DNA from: Lineus longissimus
Taxonomy: Eukaryota > Nemertea > Pilidiophora > Heteronemertea > Lineidae
Length of the DNA: 60,000 bases
Direction: 5' to 3'
Assembly: GCF_910592395.1 (NCBI RefSeq)
Contig: NC_088324.1
Coordinates: forward strand, 15,280,953-15,340,952
Position numbers and translations under genes: made by a program. Shown piece by piece: positions 53,456-60,000 of the stretch (positions are counted from its first letter, which is position 1; every line of letters begins with the position of its first letter). Below the pieces are notes generated by a model. The model was not told where the DNA came from and made no database searches. It saw only the letters and a program-made list of their open reading frames with translations.

Positions 53456-56400
53456 TCACCCGGAGTAGGTAGCGTTCGGTCTCCACCTTATATCAAGACG
53501 CAATAACCTACAACTTGTAAAGGCAAATCACTGGCGCGCACTGTCACAAAACTTGCAATCCTCGCCAGCATTCCTAATGTCGTGACCAATGTCCATCGCA
53601 TATGCTGCTGAAGCTTTGTCAAAGTGCTTTTATTTCAAAATGTGAATAATGATATCATTACAAACATAATCTACAGATGTTCGCGATTTATGCTATACTT
53701 AAAGCTCATTTCGATGTCAGTAATCCATCATTTCGTTCCGCCATATCCGTGCCACGCCTCGCTTTTGATCCACCCAAAGTATTTTTAAACATGGCGGCGG
53801 ATGAATTGATCCTCGTTCCTTCAATCGCTCATGAATACAAAATGTATACTCTTAGATATAATGTATAGCCGCCTGGTATCGAGTGTAATTCGGTGCGTGA
53901 CTAAATCACATTTATTTTGACATCTTTTTCATTCTCACGAGTCTACTCTAGATACTTGACAAGACTGTTCATGGTGACGATATCTCTCGCAATGCCAATG
54001 GGCGCCAAATGGGGTTTCATTGCGTGCTGAAATACATTGGCAAGGATTAGGTTCTTGTCATTACGAAAATCAATACCGATCATGATGATGTCTACATTTT
54101 CGTCTACATACTATTGTCTGGTTATCAAGACATTTTTGAGTAGTAAACACACAAGTCGACTGGGTGTCTGCTTCCTCAGTGTCGCTCCCGGTACGTTAGA
54201 TTCTTGAAAACCATTATTAAATATTTGAGTACGATTATGGAGATTGAAATCATTTCTTGCATTGCTTTCGGTTTCAGAGCTACGAAGGCTGACTAAAAGA
54301 TCAAGAACGATCTTCTTTTCCCTGTCACGAGAATGTGACATGAGTATTTAACTCTCTTATTAAGTGGCAGTGGTTTGGGACCACCCAAGTCTTTGCTCCC
54401 TAAAAAGCAGAGGAATGTTATGTAGAATGCCGCATCCCACATTTTGAGCAGAAGCACTGATGCTTACACATACATGAGTATTGGCTCAGAACAGATGTTG
54501 CATAAGCTTTCTATTTACAGCAACAAATTATGGATACGTCCATTTAAATATCGATAGGATGAACCCACTGTCAGGTGAATGCATATAAAGCTGGCAAATG
54601 TATGCATTTTATGGCGCAGAACGATGCACATGTCCCATTCTCATCATTCGTTAAAAATTAAATGAATTTTTTAAATTGAGCCAAGGTCTCTCTAAAACAG
54701 CAGCAGATTTCTCTTAAACAACTGAAGAATATTTGCAGTCTAAGAGCTAACACGTTCGCTACATTGTTCATTTCAATTCGTATCAACTTTGAACTTCCTG
54801 CTGAACGAATAGCTTGAACTCGAAAATGAGTTGATACTACTTTTGGTGCACATGATGTAGTACATGCTACACTCATAACGCCAAGGAAACACCCAATGCA
54901 TTGAAAAAATGACTAAAATTCGAGTCACTTGATCTAGGCCGCCTGCCTTAAGGAGCACAGCCAATTACTCTCTATGTTTTCCGTGCGTGATATGTCGGAT
55001 CTTTTGCAATTTTGTGTATTCTGTTGCACTGCCGAGAAAAAGCGTGTTGTTAAGTAAAGAAACTGGAGGGTAACGCTCGATTCTGACGAGTACGAAGTTT
55101 GTGGAGGAATATCCACGGACTGAAGAGTTCAAATTCATCCATTTTGGCAATTTTCTACAATTTCATGAAGGGTATGAATTCATGGGAAATGTGTCACCAA
55201 CTGCTATGGCTCCCAAATTGAATGCAGATTATGACGCCACACACGTTAGAAAAAGGCCGGGATGAATGCAAAAATTACCTTTTTAAGTCCACGCAAAGAG
55301 TGCTATGGTGGCTCGAGTCGTATGCTTGGATAACTGGTGCCTTTAGCCCGAGAACCCACCCATTTGTGAGACCCTGAGATGATATTCAGGCCAGAAAATC
55401 ACAACATTTGGAAATCTTCCCAAACAGCCAATACTCCAAGAATACTGAACGGTTCACCTTCTGGTAGCGGTCAAGGATCCAACACGAACATTTCAAGGTG
55501 ATGAAACATAGATTACTACTCCGTGCGAAATGAATCCAGCAATCATAATAAAAACGAAACGAAAGTGCAGAGAATCATAATTCATATTGGAAGTGTCATT
55601 GCCATGGTTACTGCATCTTTCAAAAAGAGGGGGGATATTTTATGGTCCGTTGTACCTGATGGTCACTGCAGCTGATAGGCTAGTCGGTTTATTGCCTCAA
55701 CGATAAAGTGCAAAATCCTGGCCAGTCAAATTATTTATACGCGTAAAGGCAATTTTGTTCTAACTTAATCCTGAGATGTTGAGAAAACTTTACCCAGACA
55801 GCCTTTAATTCTGTTTTGAAACACTCGAAGATAAATGACAACATTACTGAATTCTCACCCTGGCAATAATTCTCATCATCAATAAATTTAACCATTTTAT
55901 ATCCATTTTCATCTCAGTAAAATTTTATGGCTGTAATTAAGAATTTGTTTAATTTGAAAATATCCCTAAATTAAAGAATACCGGGACATTTGTTGGTCTG
56001 TCACAGACAGAATCGATAGAAACGAATTTTTCACCAGTTTTATCACAATCCTATGAAATCACACAACCTTGCAAATGCTTGTAATTTTCCATCTCATTGT
56101 ACCATTTTAAAATATTGTTGAGGAAAGAATTCGGCTGAATTCGTAATGATAAAAGGGTCGTTACAACACTTTAGGCATCATCACTGTTCAACTGTTATTC
56201 TCTTTTCAACGTAGCTTGTGAGCACCTACATGCACTAATAACCGTATCATAAAAGGCAACACCACTACATAATTCTTGTGAATAATAAATCTCTCCAATG
56301 ACTCTTTATGTTCTCTATCCCTCCTTCAGTTTTTCACAAGAGAAACTTCTGATGTCGCAAAACATTTTTTGTTTCATTTATACCATCATAATCAGCCTTG

Positions 56401-56754
56401 CCTGAGAGACTAAAAAGAAGTGAACTCGTTTTAAGTCTGATGCACCAGCGTCAGCGCGTCTATGAAGACCTACAAAGTTGGAACAACTGTGGCGATTTGC
56501 TTTTAAGTTTTGCTTTGATTCTCTTTTGAAAATACCCGCTAGTTTGCTATTCGACAAAACTGAAACACAGGTGTGCAGGGAGTAGAAAGTGGGAGATAAT
56601 TAGAGATTTCATTATTTCAAAATAAATATGGCATTGTAATATCAACATGGAATTAGAATTAGTAATTCCAGCTGTAATAGAAGAATTCTCTCTTCGTATA
56701 TTTACTTACGTAGGTAGAATTTGAGTTTATATACCTGTGTGAAATGTGGAATTG
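53456..56754. other. Intergenic region, nothing recognised
   Basis: AT-rich. A short frame near 53791 starts ATGGCGGCGGATG but ends after 26 codons. No repeats or RNA genes seen. Confidence 0.35.
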
Positions 56755-57530
56755 TAGCGATTACCTAAATATTTATTTTGATTCTAGCGATTACCTAATT
56801 ATTTATTTTGATTCTAGCGATTGCCCAATTATCTATTTTGATTCTAGCGATTACCTAATTATTTATTTTGATTCTAGCGATTACCAAATTATTTATTTTA
56901 AATCTAGCGATTACCTAATTATTTATTTTGATTCTAGCGATTACCTAATTATTTATTTTGATTCTAGCGATTACCTAATTATTAATTTTGATTCTAGCGA
57001 TTACCCAATTATTTATTTTGATTCTAGCGATTACCAAATTATTTATTTTGATTCTAGCGATTACCCAATTATTTATTTTGATTCTAGCGATTACCAAATT
57101 ATTTATTTCAATTCTAGCGATTACCTAATTATTTATTTTGATTCTAGCGATTACCTAATTATTTATTTTAATCCTAGCGATTACCAAATTATTTATTTTA
57201 ATTCTAGCGATTACCTAATTATTTATTTTGATTCTAGCGATTACCTAATTATTTATTTTGATTCTAGCGATTACCTAATTATTTATTTTGATTCTAGCGA
57301 TTACCTAATTATTTATTTTGATTCCAGCGATTACCAAATTATTTATTTTAATTCTAGCGATTACCTAATTATTTATTTTGATTCCAGCGATTACCTAATT
57401 ATTTATTTTAATTCTTAGCGATTACCCAATTATTTATTTTAATTCTAGCGATTACCTAATTATTTATTTTAATTCTAGCGATTACCCAATTATTTATTTT
57501 GATTCTAGCGATTACAAAGATATTTATTTC
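56755..57530. repeat. 30-bp AT-rich minisatellite, about 26 copies
   Basis: The unit is TAGCGATTACCTAATTATTT followed by ATTTTGATTC. Units stay in exact 30-bp register from 56755 until a single inserted T near 57415, then continue. Main variants are ACC(T/A/C)AATT and TTTT(G/A)ATTC. Most units contain TTATTTATT. Because 30 is divisible by three, a 224-codon frame (56744-57418) runs through the array, but its SDYLIIYFDS repeat is best read as a by-product. Confidence 0.97.
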
Positions 57531-57539
57531 TAAGATGCA

Positions 57540-58520
57540 ACGCATGATTCATACTTCCATCTCAATACATATCTGCAGCAGAATCTTGCATCGCGTAGGA
57601 GAATATCCGAGGGGTACACTGTGCAAAAATTTCAACACATGTAAGACATACCCCTCGGTCACGTCGGTTGACCACATCCAATCTATTACGTGCCGTGATT
57701 AACGGATTGTTCTGATCTGAATTGACAACATCCTGCATTGACAAGTTGAAACAGTTGTAACCTCAGAAGAATACCACTTTCTGCAATATTCGGGCCTTAC
57801 TGAAATCCGTCAAATTTAGTTTCAAAACTCATGTAAATTGCTTGGCACAAATTAAATTTTGTTTTTTTTTAGAAAAGTAAGGTAACACAAAACGTTACTT
57901 GGAAAATGTCATCAGGTAGGCCAACACTCCTAAGGTATGATCTGGCTGTGTTGCGAAGAAGATTTGAATTGGGTCGACGAACTTCCCGGGGTAGACCATG
58001 CAACAATTTCCAAAGAATCATAAGGATACCCCTCGGCGTCGTCGGTAGACCTCATGCAATGTATCCGACTGTCAGATTATCATCTCTGCATAAACAACAC
58101 GCATCTTCCCGTATTTACGAGTTTAAAAAGTTAGAACACTTCTAAGGAATATAGTGCTCCGTCCTTCACTGTACCTAATTTCATAAATTGCGTAGCAAAC
58201 ACTATATAACTCTTTCTTTAGAAAAGTATGGGCAACTAAAGGTGTTTGTAAAACTCCATCAGACAGAAGCACAAACCTGAGGCGACCAAAGAGCAACAGT
58301 CTCAAATCAGGACAACGGATACAAACTTCAAGATACCCCTGAGCCAATGCGGTTGACTTCAGTTCGTGTATTCTTGCATTTTGTCCAATTTTCCGGCTGT
58401 CGATTCGATTTTGCGTCCGGCCATTACACAACTAGCAACACAAGAAAGGACAACAGACAAGATTATTTCCCCGAAGAATGAACTGTTACGAGGCTGACAA
58501 AGGGGCCATTTTCGGGGCCA
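57540..58520. repeat. Three diverged ~350-bp tandem segments downstream of the minisatellite
   Basis: Shared words recur in order: ATACCCCTCGG...GTCGGTTGACC (57649), ATACCCCTCGG...GTCGGTAGACC (58027) and ATACCCCTGAG...GCGGTTGACT (58332). A second set matches TTTAGAAAAGTAAGG...ATGTCATCAGGTAGG (57868) with TTTAGAAAAGTATGG...ACTCCATCAGACAG (58219). Copies are heavily diverged and have no clear coding role. Confidence 0.6.
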
Positions 58521-60000
58521 TATTGGTTGGGAGAATCTACAGAACGCTATTCGGACGCTGCGTGTAAGAGTCTTGAAACTTTGTTGAGAGTGCATTTTAG
58601 TACAATGAATAGCGGCTTTAAGAATTGAGAAGGCTATTCAAACGTGCCTTACCGAAAATGTAGTGATTGTTGAGGATATGGTAGCTTGAACTGACCAAAC
58701 ACCAAGATGGTCTCTGTACAAACCCAAGATCATATTATCATCATGGTTCGTACTTTCAATGCACCCTGCCGGATGAAGACAGTCATTTACCGACCAAATA
58801 AATTTCTTGCTTCAAAGATTTGAACCTGTTCAGAGTTTTCCTAAAACTTCATCTATTTTTTGGTACAAAGTAACTAGAACCAAAGTTTCACATGGTGTTT
58901 CAATTACATGTAGATTTCCATCTTAAGGAAATGTCGAAATACGCGGTTATTTGAAGAGAGAAAAACTACCTGATATTCTCAACACTGTATAAGCGTGAAG
59001 GCAATTTTTCAGTTTTAGTTTTTCTCGGAATTAGAAAGGAAATACTCATATAAAGAAGGGAATATAAAAGTATACCGAAAGGCGACTGTTTGAAATTTTC
59101 CAACTCGTCAACAATTATTGTGGCATACAATCTACCATCACAAAACGAGAAGTTGAAAGAAAATCAGTAACAAAGAAACATGGCAAGCATCTGCTTTTGG
59201 TTGGGTATCATGGTGGACCGTATTGTAGATATCACGGGTGTAATACCACTCCCAAATGGCTAGGATGGGGAATTTGTTGGAAAAAGTGGGAGATTACATA
59301 GCCTGAACTATGTTGTGACAAGACATGCCTTATCGCCGTTAACTAATGAAGTTAACATAACGAACAGGTCAGCTGGGCGGCAAGCAATGGAAATTGTTTG
59401 CTATTTTTGTTAGAAGCAGCCTCATGAGATACAATATAATTTACATTAATGAAATAGCTGAACTAAAAAAAAACTTAAAAAGTGTTCTCAGTCAGGAAAA
59501 TTAATCAGCTTGGTTATGATAACAGTTTTAAAAAGTAATATTGGTTGTGACTTACCAAACGTTACCTATAGGGACAACATGAAGCGACTCCAAGAATTTT
59601 CCAGAATTTTGAATTCTTCAGTTTCGACTAAGACATGACAAAGAAATATTTGTTATTCACTGGAAATTAAGAGGAACTGTTAAGCTTGATCTTCTAACTT
59701 ACTGTGCCATGAGTAAGCGATTGTGATGAGCACTGCCATTGTTTTGTCATCATCTGAGGAGGGTAAATGTGATTCAGACTCTGAGTATTAACAACAGCTG
59801 TACATGCAGTTCGAAAATAAATATTTTTGTTGCTCAATTTTGTATATTGATGTGGCTGACCAAAAGTCGAATTGCACGTTATATATGTCTCATTTCATAT
59901 CACGTTTTCAATCAATTTATAAGGAATCATTCCCGCGATGTTATCCAAAACAATATTAGCAATTGCGCATGACTTGGCATAGGCAGTATGAAAACTATTT
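58521..60000. other. Intergenic region to window end, nothing recognised
   Basis: AT-rich sequence with short frames only. No gene, array or RNA feature could be supported. Confidence 0.4.

Noticed and set aside
56744-57418. 224-codon SDYLIIYFDS repeat protein
   Set aside because: The unit length divisible by three keeps the frame open. There is no signal peptide or conservation evidence, and the frame breaks at a one-base insertion while the DNA repeat continues.

Overview
The window looks like nuclear DNA from a bilaterian animal, probably a marine invertebrate. The genes have many short exons split by GT-AG introns, intergenic DNA is AT-rich, minisatellites and transposon remnants are common, and two recognisable genes are metazoan solute-carrier families. 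The phylum cannot be fixed from the sequence. All protein names rest on motifs and on remembered family sequences; no search was run.

Layout. (1) 190-7112, + strand: the 3' part of a calcium-regulated mitochondrial ATP-Mg/Pi carrier (SCaMC, SLC25A23/24/25 type). Seven exons are visible, from the last EF-hand to the stop; earlier EF-hand exons lie left of the window. Its introns hold a pogo-like MITE (3138-3315) and a probable solo LTR (6125-6425). (2) 7113-15532: probable 3'UTR, a hairpin, a 58-bp minisatellite, then interspersed repeats upstream of the next gene. (3) 15533-25876, + strand: a complete 21-exon choline-transporter-like gene (SLC44/CTL, 756 aa). One intron holds a second copy of the upstream repeat, and another holds a decayed duplicate of part of exon 15. 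(4) 26766-28788, - strand: a four-exon short-chain dehydrogenase/reductase (285 aa), convergent with SLC44. (5) 30786-31322, - strand: a secreted, Arg-rich, multi-copy peptide precursor built from six 24-residue repeats separated by RRKR/HRKR sites. This is the best candidate for something undescribed; short inverted repeats lie on both sides of it.

(6) From 33 kb to 60 kb no gene is recognised. The region holds candidate exons with plausible splice sites, a CpG-rich promoter-like island near 48.4-48.9 kb, a TATA box near 50.09 kb, and a frame-broken secreted/membrane-anchored-type reading frame (52.7-53.5 kb). It also holds two striking tandem arrays: a ~90-bp satellite at 42.77-43.61 kb closed by a perfect inverted repeat, and a 30-bp array at 56.76-57.53 kb that carries an AU-rich-element nonamer in nearly every unit.

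The genes show no shared pathway; they act in mitochondrial nucleotide/phosphate exchange, membrane choline-type transport, oxidoreduction and secreted peptide production. Their proximity looks like ordinary genome neighbourhood.
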